This document shows positions 1 to 8,025 of a stretch of 64,000 nucleotides of DNA, in pieces. Every line of letters begins with the position of its first letter. Position 1 is the stretch's first letter. The notes beneath the pieces were generated by a model. That model saw only the letters and a list, made by a program, of their open reading frames with translations, did no database searches and was not told where the DNA came from. Made by a program: the position numbers and the translations under genes. Origin of the DNA: Dyella caseinilytica (GTDB taxonomy: Bacteria; Pseudomonadota; Gammaproteobacteria; Xanthomonadales; Rhodanobacteraceae); assembly GCF_016865235.1 (NCBI RefSeq), contig NZ_CP064030.1:3720001-3784000 (forward strand), read 5' to 3'.

Positions 1-13
1 TCTCGATAGACAT
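1..13 (-). CDS. First codons of a gene running off the left edge, possibly the NrdJb / TSCPD partner of nrdJ
   Basis: On the minus strand an ATG at 13-11 opens a frame encoding M-S-I-E before the window ends. A GGAGG Shine-Dalgarno-like run lies about 11 nt upstream of it. It lies 97 nt downstream of the nrdJ stop on the same strand. Many proteobacterial class II reductases have a small separate TSCPD-domain protein (NrdJb) at this spot whose N-terminus looks like this, so that is the inferred identity. Only four residues are visible, so the call rests on position. Confidence 0.4.
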
Positions 14-109
14 GCGGGTATTCCCCTCCGGACGTTTGTTATGGAACTTGCCGTAAGTCTATTACGGTGTGAGCAAAAACGTAGCGCGAATTTGCGTTAC
101 ATGCCACAA

Positions 110-2257
110 CTAAAATTTTCCGTAATAGCCTTCCTTCAAGGCATCGAACAGATTGGCAGCGGTGTGCATCTCTCCGTCGTACTCCACTTCTTCGTTGCCT
201 TTCAGCTCCACAACGCTACCGTCTTCCAATTCGAAGCGGTAGAGGGTGTTCTCCAGATCGGCTTCTTTTACCAGCACGCCCTGGAATGCAGCGGGGTTGA
301 AGCGGAACGTGGTGCAGCCCTTGAGGCCCTGTTTATAGGCGTAGAAGTAGATGTCTTTGAAGTCTTCGTATGGGTAATCGGTAGGCACGTTAGCGGTTTT
401 GGAGATGGAAGAATCCACCCACAACTGCGACGCAGCCTGAATGTCGACGTGCTCCTTGGGCGAGATGTCGTCGGCGGAAACGAAGTAATCCGGCAGCTTG
501 GTCTTGATGTCTTCGCTGAACGGCATGGCCTCGGCGTTGATCAGGGCGCGGTAGGCGAGCAGCTCGAAGCTGTACACCGGCACCTTCTCCTTGGTCTTGC
601 GGCCTTCACGGATCACGTTGCGCGAGTAGTGATGCGCAAAGCTGGGCTCAATGCCGTTGCTGGCGTTGTTGGCCAGCGACAACGAGATGGTGCCGGTGGG
701 CGCGATGGAGGTGTGATGAGTGAAGCGCGCGCCGGTTTCGGCCAACTCCTTAACAAGATTGGGCGCCACGGTCGCCACGCGCTGCATGTAGCGGCTGTAT
801 TTGGCGTGCAGCACGCGGCCGGGGATCAAGTCACCGACTTTGTAGCCGTCTTCGACCATTTCCGGGCGCTTGCGCAGCATGTCGCCGGTGACGGTGTAGT
901 TTTTGGCGAGCACCGGTGCGGGGCCTTTCTCTTTGGCCAGATCCAGCGCCACTTCCCAGCCAGCCACGGCCATCTCGCGCGAGACATCTTCGGTGAAGGC
1001 CACAGCCTCGGCGGCGCCGTAGCGCATCTTCAGCATGGTGATGGTGCTGCCCAGGCCGAGGAAACCCATGCCGTGGCGGCGCTTGCCGAGGATCTCGTTG
1101 CGCTGCTGCTCCAGCGGCAGGCCGTTGATCTCCACCACGTTGTCGAGCATGCGGGTGAAGATCTTCACCACTTCGCGGTATTCGTCCCAATCGAAGCGGG
1201 CCTTCGGACCGAACGGATCGCGCACGAAGGTGGTGAGGTTGACCGAACCGAGCAGGCAGGAGCCGTAAGGGGGCAATGGCTGCTCGCCGCACGGATTGGT
1301 GGCGCGGATGTGCTCGCACCACCAGTTATTGTTCATCTCGTTCACCTTGTCGATGAGGATGAACCCAGGCTCGGCGTAGTCGTACGTCGAGACCATGATC
1401 ATGTCCCACAGGTGACGTGCGCGGATGTGGCCGTAGATCTTGCAGGCGACCAAGCCGTCTTCGCGCTCGACGTAGTTTTCGTGGGTGGGCCACTCGCGCC
1501 AGACGATCTTGCTGGCGTCGTCGAGATCGAGCTCGTCCTTTTCCTTGACGTGCACGGGGAAGACCAGCGGCCAGTCCTGATCGTGCTCCACCGCCTGCAT
1601 GAAGCCGTCGGTGATCAGCAACGAGAGGTTGAACTGGCGCAGGCGTCCGTCTTCGCGCTTGGCGCGGATGAATTCCTTCACGTCTGGATGACTGACATCA
1701 AACGTGCCCATCTGTGCGCCGCGACGGCCGCCGGCGGACGACACGGTGAAGCACATCTTGTCGTAGATATCCATGAACGACAGCGGGCCGCTGGTGTAAG
1801 CACCCGCACCGGATACATACGCGCCGCGCGGACGCAGCGTGCTGAACTCGTAGCCGATACCGCAGCCGGCCTTTAGCGTGAGACCGGCTTCGTGCACCTT
1901 TTCGAGGATGTCGTCCATCGAGTCGCGGATCGTGCCGGACACGGTGCAGTTGATCGTGGAGGTCGCCGGCTTGTGGGCCAGCGCGCCAGCATTGGATGTG
2001 ATGCGGCCAGCGGGAATCGCCCCGCGGCGCAACGCCCACAGGAAACGCTCGAACCAGTGCTCGCGCAATTCGGGCGTCGCTTCCACCTCGGACAAGGCGC
2101 GCGCGACGCGCTGCCAAGTGTCGTCGATGGTGTCGTCCACCGGTTCACCCGACTTGGTGCGCAGGCGGTATTTCTTGTCCCAAATGTCCTGCGACGCGGG
2201 CTGCAGTGGAATGGCAGCGGCATCGCGGCCTATGGTTGTTGCACGCAAGGTGCTCAT
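110..2257 (-). CDS. nrdJ: Adenosylcobalamin-dependent (class II) ribonucleotide reductase
   Basis: Large catalytic subunit (715 aa) that reduces ribonucleotides to deoxyribonucleotides with coenzyme B12 as the radical source, so it works without an NrdB subunit and without oxygen. The N-terminal third carries the NCTVSGTI region and the glycine-rich GCGIGYEFS loop. The middle has the active-site stretch NPCGEQ followed by GSCLLGSVNL, and the C-terminal part has the PTGTISLSL phosphate-binding motif. I chose the ATG at 2257, ten codons inside the longest frame, because AGGA lies 7 nt upstream and MSTLR is a typical start. The C-terminus ends in YYGKF without a TSCPD domain, consistent with a split NrdJa/NrdJb arrangement. 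It is divergent from htrA; NrdR-box-like palindromes lie in the shared upstream region. Confidence 0.93.
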   Translation of the reverse strand: MSTLRATTIGRDAAAIPLQPASQDIWDKKYRLRTKSGEPVDDTIDDTWQRVARALSEVEATPELREHWFERFLWALRRGAIPAGRITSNAGALAHKPATSTINCTVSGTIRDSMDDILEKVHEAGLTLKAGCGIGYEFSTLRPRGAYVSGAGAYTSGPLSFMDIYDKMCFTVSSAGGRRGAQMGTFDVSHPDVKEFIRAKREDGRLRQFNLSLLITDGFMQAVEHDQDWPLVFPVHVKEKDELDLDDASKIVWREWPTHENYVEREDGLVACKIYGHIRARHLWDMIMVSTYDYAEPGFILIDKVNEMNNNWWCEHIRATNPCGEQPLPPYGSCLLGSVNLTTFVRDPFGPKARFDWDEYREVVKIFTRMLDNVVEINGLPLEQQRNEILGKRRHGMGFLGLGSTITMLKMRYGAAEAVAFTEDVSREMAVAGWEVALDLAKEKGPAPVLAKNYTVTGDMLRKRPEMVEDGYKVGDLIPGRVLHAKYSRYMQRVATVAPNLVKELAETGARFTHHTSIAPTGTISLSLANNASNGIEPSFAHHYSRNVIREGRKTKEKVPVYSFELLAYRALINAEAMPFSEDIKTKLPDYFVSADDISPKEHVDIQAASQLWVDSSISKTANVPTDYPYEDFKDIYFYAYKQGLKGCTTFRFNPAAFQGVLVKEADLENTLYRFELEDGSVVELKGNEEVEYDGEMHTAANLFDALKEGYYGKF

Positions 2258-2437
2258 CGGCTTCCTGACCTCCCGGTGTGGCCTCACGGCCCCGTTGGTT
2301 TCTTTCTTATAGATCGAAATGACTGCGTCAGTTGACCGGTACCGACCCGATCACGCCTGACTCATGCTCCGTGCATGAATCGGGCCTGGCGTTACGCTCT
2401 GAACAGCATCAGCCCCCTTGCCGACGTTGCTCGCCAG

Positions 2438-2485
2438 ATACCAGTATTGGGTCATCAGCCGGTATCTGCACACAAGATGTTGTGG
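2438..2485. promoter_or_regulatory. Tandem NrdR-box-like operator
   Basis: The right-hand 16-mer (2470-2485, ACACAAGATGTTGTGG) matches the NrdR-box consensus acaCwAtATaTwGtgt at 13 of 16 positions. A weaker palindrome with core CCAGTATTGG (2441-2450) is centred 32 bp away, close to the three-turn spacing known for paired NrdR boxes. NrdR represses ribonucleotide reductase genes, and the neighbouring gene is nrdJ. The boxes are about 180-230 bp from the nrdJ start, which would require a long leader. Inference from consensus only. Confidence 0.5.
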
Positions 2486-2554
2486 TTGCGAACGTAGGCG
2501 AACGTTACCCCCGCGACAGGTGGATGTAAAGTGCTAACCCGGTCTCATTTGTTG

Positions 2555-2582
2555 GGAACCGCCTACGCGGCATTCAGTCGAA
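2555..2582 (+). promoter_or_regulatory. Sigma-E (RpoE)-like promoter of htrA
   Basis: GGAACC at 2555-2560 and GTCGAA at 2577-2582 are separated by 16 bp. This matches the established E. coli sigma-E pattern GGAACTT-N15/17-GTCnAA. Transcription would start near 2588, giving a leader of about 30 nt to the htrA ATG at 2618. DegP/HtrA genes are classic envelope-stress (sigma-E) targets, so motif and target agree. Confidence 0.65.
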
Positions 2583-2617
2583 CAAGCCAGACTATCGATC
2601 CTCGACCTGGAGACTTC

Positions 2618-3994
2618 ATGCGTTACCGTTTCCTTCGCAGTATTGCTTCTGCCTTTGCCATCGCCTCGATCGCTGCGCTGCCACTGGCCGCACAAGCCCA
2701 CGCGCTACCGCCCATCGTCGATGGCCAACCCCTGCCCTCACTTGCACCGATGCTGCAAAAGGTGACGCCGGCAGTGGTGAATATCTCCACCAAGACGCGG
2801 GTGCGGGTGCGCAATCCGTTCTTCGACGATCCGGTGTTCCGGCAGTTTTTCGGCCTGAATGGCTTGCCGCGTGAACAGACGGAACAGAGCTTGGGCTCGG
2901 GCGTGATCGTGGATGCGGACAAGGGATACATCCTCACCAACAATCACGTGGTGGGCGGCGCCGACGACATCACGGTGACGCTGCAGGATGGCCGCAATTT
3001 CAAAGGCACACTGGTCGGCACCGATCCGGCCACTGACGTGGCGGTGGTGAAAATCACTGCGGATCATCTGCAGGCGTTGCCGATTGCCGACTCGTCCACC
3101 TTGCGCGTGGGCGATTTCGTGGTGGCCGTGGGTGAACCATTTGGTTTGGGCCAGACGGTGACATCGGGCATCGTGTCGGCGCTTGGGCGCTCGGGACTGG
3201 GTGGATCGAGCTTCCAGAATTTCATCCAGACCGATGCGTCGATCAATCCGGGCAACTCCGGCGGTCCGCTGGTGAACCTGCGCGGCGAGCTGATAGGCAT
3301 CAACACGATGATCTTGTCGCCGTCGGGCGGCAACGTCGGCATTGGTTTTGCGATTCCCAGCAAGATCGCCAGCACGGTCATGCAACAGCTGATCGCGAAC
3401 GGTAAGGTAAGTCGCGGCAACCTCGGTGTGCAGACCCAGGACATCACACCGAACATTGCCAAGCTGCTTGGACTGAAAGACAACAACGGTGCGGTGGTGA
3501 CGCGCGTGCTGCCCGGCTCGCCGGCGGATCGCGCCGGCCTGCAAACCGGTGACGTGATCACCTCGATCAATGGCACTGCGCTGCACAGCGCCGATGAGCT
3601 CAACAATACCGAAGGTCTGCTGCCAGCCAACAGCACGGTCAACCTGAGTGTGCTGCGCAATGGCAACACACGGCAGATTACGGCTCAGCTCGCACCAGAG
3701 AAGGTCGCCACGCTCGATGGCGGCCGGCTCGATCCGCGCCTTGCGGGCGTCACGTTCAGCGACCTGAGCGATGAACAGGCCAGCCAGGGGCTCTCCGGCG
3801 TCACGATCGCCAACGTGGCGTCGAACAGCCGCGCTGCCCAGGCTGGGCTGTCGAAGGATGATGTGATCGTCGGTATCGGCAATCGCCGCATCACGAATCT
3901 GCGGGATTTGCAGGGACTTGCTGCCGCCCGTCCGCGCCAGTTGGTACTGCTGGTGGCGACCGATGACGGGCTCAATTACGTGGTGATTCAGTAG
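2618..3994 (+). CDS. htrA: Periplasmic Do-family serine endopeptidase (HtrA/DegP-like)
   Basis: 458-aa secreted protease/chaperone that degrades misfolded envelope proteins. A Sec signal peptide covers about residues 1-28 and ends near AQAHA. A trypsin-like domain follows with the triad His110 (NNHVV), Asp140 (ATDVAVV) and Ser214 (GNSGGPL), then two PDZ domains (about 265-365 and 375-455). The start was moved 29 codons into the longest frame because GGAG lies just before ATG at 2618 and the signal peptide begins there. It stands alone rather than in an rpoE-rseA-mucD operon. A sigma-E-like promoter precedes it and an inverted repeat at 4004-4040 follows. Confidence 0.93.
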   Translation: MRYRFLRSIASAFAIASIAALPLAAQAHALPPIVDGQPLPSLAPMLQKVTPAVVNISTKTRVRVRNPFFDDPVFRQFFGLNGLPREQTEQSLGSGVIVDADKGYILTNNHVVGGADDITVTLQDGRNFKGTLVGTDPATDVAVVKITADHLQALPIADSSTLRVGDFVVAVGEPFGLGQTVTSGIVSALGRSGLGGSSFQNFIQTDASINPGNSGGPLVNLRGELIGINTMILSPSGGNVGIGFAIPSKIASTVMQQLIANGKVSRGNLGVQTQDITPNIAKLLGLKDNNGAVVTRVLPGSPADRAGLQTGDVITSINGTALHSADELNNTEGLLPANSTVNLSVLRNGNTRQITAQLAPEKVATLDGGRLDPRLAGVTFSDLSDEQASQGLSGVTIANVASNSRAAQAGLSKDDVIVGIGNRRITNLRDLQGLAAARPRQLVLLVATDDGLNYVVIQ

Positions 3995-4003
3995 CAACTT
4001 GGT

Positions 4004-4040
4004 ACGGAACGTGTCGGAGATCACCTTCCGACCGTTCCGT
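4004..4040. terminator. Inverted repeat after htrA, possible terminator
   Basis: ACGGAAC (4004-4010) pairs with GTTCCGT (4034-4040), and an inner GTCGGA pairs with TCCGAC, giving a 13-bp interrupted stem 10 nt after the htrA stop. No T-run follows, so intrinsic termination is uncertain. Confidence 0.4.
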
Positions 4041-4197
4041 CTCAATCAGGTCTTTGACGCAACTACATGAACACACTTGATGTTTTCGCTTGATGTTTTG
4101 CCTCCGGGCCGCTGAAATACCACTATCCCGCCGCCGCAGTACCTTGCAGCGGACGGCACCAGAGCACCATTCCCCTCTATGTAGGTCGCGCATCCCT

Positions 4198-5595
4198 ATG
4201 CCACTTCGTATTACCCGCCTGCTTTCCGTCGCACTGATCAGCGCCGGTCTTTCCACTGTGGTGCTTGCTGCGGCCACGCAATCGCTGACATGGCGCGGCG
4301 ACGTCGTGACCGGCAACGGTGTAGTCAAAGGCATGGCGAAGGCGTGGCAGGTGGCAGGTCACGGCACCCTGCAAATGCAGCCCTTCAACACTGCCTCCGG
4401 CCTGGATGCAGTGGCCAGTGGCGCCGCCGATATCGCTGGCAGCGCACGCCCGAGTTCCGGCAGCGCGGTCGATAGCGGCCTGACCTTTACACCGGTGGCG
4501 TGGGATGGCCTGGTGCTGGTCACCAGCCCGTCCAATCCGGTCAGCAATCTGACCTTGCAGCAAGTGCACGACATCTACTTCGGCAAGATCACCAACTGGA
4601 ACCAAGTGGGCGGCAATGACTCGCCGATGGACGTATTCGCCGTGGCCAGCCCGGGCGATGGCGTGGAGTTCAGCCTGCGCAAGCTGCTGTTCGGTCGCGG
4701 CAGCCAGCCGGTCGCCGCGCCGCGTCTGTATGTGAACACCACGCAGCTGGAAGCCTCGGTAGAACTCGATCCGCGCGCGTTCGGCGTGACCACGCTCTCC
4801 AGCGTGGCAGGCAACCCCAAGATCAAGATGCTGCATATCGATGGTGTAGCACCCAGCACGTCCAGCGTTGCCAGCGGCACCTATCCGCTCTTCACGGAAC
4901 TCTATCTGGTGACCAATCCGAGCAGCCCGAATGCAGCGGCTGCGAAGGATTTTGTCGATTTCACGCAGAGCCCGAAGGGTGTCGCCGTACTGCGCGCACA
5001 TGACCTGTTGCCCTACGCCGATGGCAACGCCCTGGTCGCTATGGACAGCTCGCGCCGCAGCCGCATCCTTGCCGCTGTCGGTGCGCATGCCAGCGCCGAG
5101 CCGACCCAGGTGGCTTCGGCCGCGCCGGTTCGCCCGGTGACGCCGGCTGCGGTTGCGGCCGCTTCGCGCACGGCCGTGGCAGCTACGCCGGATCTGAAGA
5201 ACGTTTCCGGCTCGGTAGTTGCCGCGCCCGAGCTGAGTAGCATCAAAGGTGTGCACGGTGATGCCTTCACCGTGGCCGATGCCAGCAGCCATGGCGCCAG
5301 CTTCGCCAAGGTCACTGCCGATGCCTACGTAAGCTTTGGCAAGGTGAATATCGCCAAGGCCTCGGCCAAGGCAACCAAGACCGCCACCGTCGTCGAAAAG
5401 AAAGCCGATGCGAAGAAGCTCGCCAGCGCTGCCACCAAGGCAGCTCCGGCGCGCAGCTATCGTGTCGGTGCGGGTGAAACCCTGTATTCGATCGCCCGCA
5501 AGCACGGTGTGGAAGTCGCGCAAATCCGTAGCTGGAATCATCTGAAAGACAACACGGTGCGCACCGGTCAAGTGCTGCGCATCGAATCACGCTGA
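4198..5595 (+). CDS. PstS-like periplasmic binding protein with C-terminal LysM domain
   Basis: 465-aa exported protein. Residues 1-25 form a signal peptide. About 28-285 read as a PstS-family (PBP_like) fold, with an early region (GNGVVKGMAKAWQ), the GAADIAGSAR turn and the family pattern LTLQQVHDIYFGKITNW. A long Ala/Thr/Lys-rich linker (about 290-410) leads to a LysM peptidoglycan-binding domain (about 418-462; YRVGAGETLYSIA then GQVLRI). PstS proteins bind phosphate; here the ligand cannot be read and no pstCAB neighbours are present, so transport is doubtful. LysM should tether it to peptidoglycan. The start at 4198 was chosen for the signal peptide; the longer frame from 4090 adds an Arg-rich non-secretory leader. 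Confidence 0.8.
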   Translation: MPLRITRLLSVALISAGLSTVVLAAATQSLTWRGDVVTGNGVVKGMAKAWQVAGHGTLQMQPFNTASGLDAVASGAADIAGSARPSSGSAVDSGLTFTPVAWDGLVLVTSPSNPVSNLTLQQVHDIYFGKITNWNQVGGNDSPMDVFAVASPGDGVEFSLRKLLFGRGSQPVAAPRLYVNTTQLEASVELDPRAFGVTTLSSVAGNPKIKMLHIDGVAPSTSSVASGTYPLFTELYLVTNPSSPNAAAAKDFVDFTQSPKGVAVLRAHDLLPYADGNALVAMDSSRRSRILAAVGAHASAEPTQVASAAPVRPVTPAAVAAASRTAVAATPDLKNVSGSVVAAPELSSIKGVHGDAFTVADASSHGASFAKVTADAYVSFGKVNIAKASAKATKTATVVEKKADAKKLASAATKAAPARSYRVGAGETLYSIARKHGVEVAQIRSWNHLKDNTVRTGQVLRIESR

Positions 5596-5616
5596 TCCGC
5601 GAGCAACCCTAAAGGC

Positions 5617-5660
5617 GTGAGAAGCGGAGAAGCATGACCATGCACATGCGCGCTTCTCAC
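5617..5660. repeat. Inverted repeat between the LysM protein and HAD phosphatase genes
   Basis: GTGAGAAGCG (5617-5626) is perfectly complementary to CGCTTCTCAC (5651-5660), with a 24-nt loop that itself has pairing potential (gcatg / catgc). It could end transcription of the upstream gene, but there is no T-run. Confidence 0.4.
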
Positions 5661-5681
5661 ACCTGATCACTCACTTCTCCT

Positions 5682-6377
5682 ATGCGTATCCTCGCCATCA
5701 CCATTGATCTCGACGATACGCTGTGGCCGGTCATGCCGGCCCTTGAACGCGCCGACCGCGATCTGGACAACTACCTGCGCCAGCACTACCCGCAGGTGGC
5801 GCGTACCTGGCCCATTCCCGTCATGCGCGAGCTGCGCGCCCGCGTCGCTGCCGAGCGCACCGATCTGGCGCACGACTTCACGGCGCAGCGCTACATCACC
5901 ATGCAGAGAGCGTTCGATGCCTGCGGCATCGCCGAAGCGCCGCTGGATGCCCTGTGGGAGATCTACGCCAGCGCACGCAACAGCGTGGAACTCTACCCCG
6001 ACGCCCTGCCCGCACTGGAACGCCTGCGCGCCCAATGGCCGGTCGCGAGTCTGACCAACGGCAATGCCGACCTCGAACGCATCGGCCTGCATCTGCACTT
6101 CGCACATCAGATCGCGGCGCGCGATATTGGCTTGGCCAAGCCCGATGCACGCATCTTCCTCGCCGCGGCGGAGCGCCTGGGCGTGGCGCCGGAAAACATC
6201 CTGCATGTGGGCGATGATCCGGAGCTGGATGTCGTGGGTGCGCGCGAGGCTGGCTTGCGCACCGCCTGGATCAATCGTGACGGACATCCATGGCCTGGTG
6301 CATTGGGTGCCGCGCCGGATCTGAATCTGCCCGATCTCGCCATGTTGGTGGAGTGGCTCGACCAGCACCACGCGTAG
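5682..6377 (+). CDS. HAD-superfamily hydrolase, YigB-like phosphatase
   Basis: 231-aa cytoplasmic phosphatase. Motif I DLDDT (about residues 9-13) carries the nucleophile Asp and the acid/base Asp. Motif II is the Thr of SLTNGNA (about 124-130), a conserved Lys lies in LAKPDA, and motif IV is HVGDDPELD. The TNGNA and VGDDPELD patterns and the length resemble E. coli YigB, an FMN/HAD phosphatase; the true substrate here is unknown. No clear Shine-Dalgarno precedes the ATG, but no better start exists downstream of it. Confidence 0.85.
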   Translation: MRILAITIDLDDTLWPVMPALERADRDLDNYLRQHYPQVARTWPIPVMRELRARVAAERTDLAHDFTAQRYITMQRAFDACGIAEAPLDALWEIYASARNSVELYPDALPALERLRAQWPVASLTNGNADLERIGLHLHFAHQIAARDIGLAKPDARIFLAAAERLGVAPENILHVGDDPELDVVGAREAGLRTAWINRDGHPWPGALGAAPDLNLPDLAMLVEWLDQHHA

Positions 6378-6473
6378 GGCGGGTTACGTTGCACCCACCC
6401 ACGCTTCCCGCATGGGTTGCCTTTGATCAGCCTCCCAAAAACGCGCATCATGTGCAGTCATCGCCTCTGACAC

Positions 6474-6493
6474 GCGCATGTAGCGACATGCGC
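6474..6493 (+). promoter_or_regulatory. Perfect hairpin abutting the ribosome binding site of the M17 peptidase gene
   Basis: GCGCATGT (6474-6481) pairs with ACATGCGC (6486-6493) around the tetraloop AGCG. The AAGGA Shine-Dalgarno begins at the next base (6494) and ATG is at 6504. It could affect translation or be a protein-binding palindrome. Confidence 0.4.
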
Positions 6494-6503
6494 AAGGAAT
6501 CGC

Positions 6504-7886
6504 ATGTCTGCCCTGATCGAACTCCGCGCCAGCCGCCACCTCCCGACCCCGATCGAAGCCACCGATGCCAACCAGCTCGCCGCTACGCGCAAGCGACTGA
6601 GCGCAGCACAACGCAGCTGGCTCGATGAAAACGGCTTCGACGGGTCACCCGGCAGCGTGTGCCTGCTGGCGGATGCGCAGGGTAAGCTGGCACGTGTGCT
6701 TGTCGGCGTGGATCGCAAAGAGTCGCTGGCTGCGCTAGCTGCCCTGCCCATAAGCTTGCCGGCGGGCGAATACGCGCTGGCCAACGAAAGCGTCGCACTC
6801 GACCCGCAGCTCGCGGCACTTGGCTGGGCGCTGGGTGCGTATCAGTTCACCCGTTATCGCAAGGCCAAGCGCGCATCGGCCATGCTGGCCGTGGATGCCA
6901 AGACGCTCGCCGTACTTGCGCCGCTGATCGAAGCCACCAGCCTGGTGCGCGATCTGGTTAACACGCCCACCGAAGACATGGGCCCGAAGCAGCTTGCCGA
7001 CACCGTGAAGCAGCTTGGCAAAGCGCACAAAGGGAAGGTACGCGAATGGGTCGGTGATGAATTACTGGAAGACAACTTTCCCACGATTCACGCTGTGGGC
7101 CGCGCGAGCCATCGTCCGCCACGCCTGATCGAATTGAGCTGGGGCAAAGCCACCGATCCCAAGCTGGTGCTGGTCGGCAAGGGCGTTTGCTTCGACACCG
7201 GCGGCCTGGATCTGAAACCTTCCGACGGCATGCGCTGGATGAAGAAGGATATGGGCGGCGCAGCACATGCTATCGCACTGGCCGGCTTGGTGATGCAGGC
7301 GAAACTGCCCGTGCGCCTGACCCTGCTGATTCCCGCGGTGGAGAACGCCGTTTCCGGCAACGCCTTGCGACCGGGCGATGTGGTGGTGACGCGCGCCGGA
7401 CACAGTGTCGAAATCGACAACACCGATGCAGAAGGCCGCCTGGTGCTTTGCGATGCACTGGCCTACGGCGCAGAGCAGAAACCGGATTTGATCCTCGATT
7501 TCGCCACACTCACTGGCGCCGCACGCGTTGCACTCGGCCCGGATCTGCCGGCGCTGTTCGCCAACGACGATGCGGTGGCTGAAGAAGCGCTGGCTTGCGG
7601 CCGCACTGTTGCCGATCCGGTGTGGCGCCTGCCGCTGTGGCGTCCGTACCGCAAGATGCTGGAATCCTATCTCGCTGACTTTGCCAACGCCGGGCCATCG
7701 CGCCATGCGGGTGCGATTACGGCAGCGCTGTATATGGAACGCTTTATTCCGGAAGGCCTGCCGTGGGTGCATCTGGATACATATGCCTGGAACGATGCTG
7801 ATCGTCCGGGCCGTCCGCGTGGCGGCGAAGCGATGGGTTTGCGTGCGATTTTTGCGTTGTTGCAGAAGCGCTATCGCGCACGTTGA
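6504..7886 (+). CDS. M17-family leucyl aminopeptidase
   Basis: 460-aa cytoplasmic di-metal aminopeptidase that removes N-terminal residues from peptides. The C-terminal catalytic half contains VGKGVCFDTGGL (metal-binding Lys and Asp), a second conserved Lys-rich stretch MKKDMGGAA and the family signature NTDAEGRL. The N-terminal domain (about 1-150) is less conserved. At 460 aa it is shorter than E. coli PepA (503 aa), so it belongs to a shorter M17 subgroup and I give no symbol. AAGGA lies 5 nt upstream of ATG, directly after a perfect hairpin. Confidence 0.92.
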   Translation: MSALIELRASRHLPTPIEATDANQLAATRKRLSAAQRSWLDENGFDGSPGSVCLLADAQGKLARVLVGVDRKESLAALAALPISLPAGEYALANESVALDPQLAALGWALGAYQFTRYRKAKRASAMLAVDAKTLAVLAPLIEATSLVRDLVNTPTEDMGPKQLADTVKQLGKAHKGKVREWVGDELLEDNFPTIHAVGRASHRPPRLIELSWGKATDPKLVLVGKGVCFDTGGLDLKPSDGMRWMKKDMGGAAHAIALAGLVMQAKLPVRLTLLIPAVENAVSGNALRPGDVVVTRAGHSVEIDNTDAEGRLVLCDALAYGAEQKPDLILDFATLTGAARVALGPDLPALFANDDAVAEEALACGRTVADPVWRLPLWRPYRKMLESYLADFANAGPSRHAGAITAALYMERFIPEGLPWVHLDTYAWNDADRPGRPRGGEAMGLRAIFALLQKRYRAR

Positions 7887-7924
7887 TTAGCTGGACTAAC
7901 GCCGTAAACGCTATATCGCCCCAT

Positions 7925-8001
7925 CGTCATCTCGGCGAAGGCCGGGATCCAGTGCCTTTTGCACATCAAGTCGCTGGATCCCGGCCTTCGCCGGGATGAC
8001 G
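7925..8001. repeat. REP-like palindromic element
   Basis: Two 28-bp arms (7925-7952 and 7974-8001) are near-perfect inverse copies of the CGTCAT...GCGAAGGCCGGGATCCAG type, separated by 21 nt. They lie between the convergent M17 peptidase and DUF4126 genes. This is the look of the dispersed extragenic palindromes common in Xanthomonadales; it may also stop transcription from both sides. Confidence 0.7.
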
Positions 8002-8025
8002 GTGAGGCAAGGTCAAAATTCGACG

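Larger units (their letters stand above)
2258..2617. other. Divergent intergenic region nrdJ / htrA
   Basis: A 360-bp non-coding stretch between the two divergent starts. It holds two NrdR-box-like palindromes (2438-2453 and 2470-2485), an 8-bp inverted repeat (CAGATACC at 2435-2442 with GGTATCTG at 2461-2468) and a sigma-E-like promoter immediately before htrA. Short open frames here lack a ribosome binding site and protein-like composition. No cobalamin riboswitch could be recognised. Confidence 0.6.

Noticed and set aside
41..1876. A 611-codon open frame on the plus strand opposite nrdJ
   Set aside because: It is antisense to a clearly conserved gene and rich in His, Val and Arg, as expected of a GC-rich shadow frame; no domain or ribosome binding site.
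2258..2530. Cobalamin riboswitch before nrdJ
   Set aside because: No B12-box-like conserved segment or multi-stem architecture could be traced in the leader.
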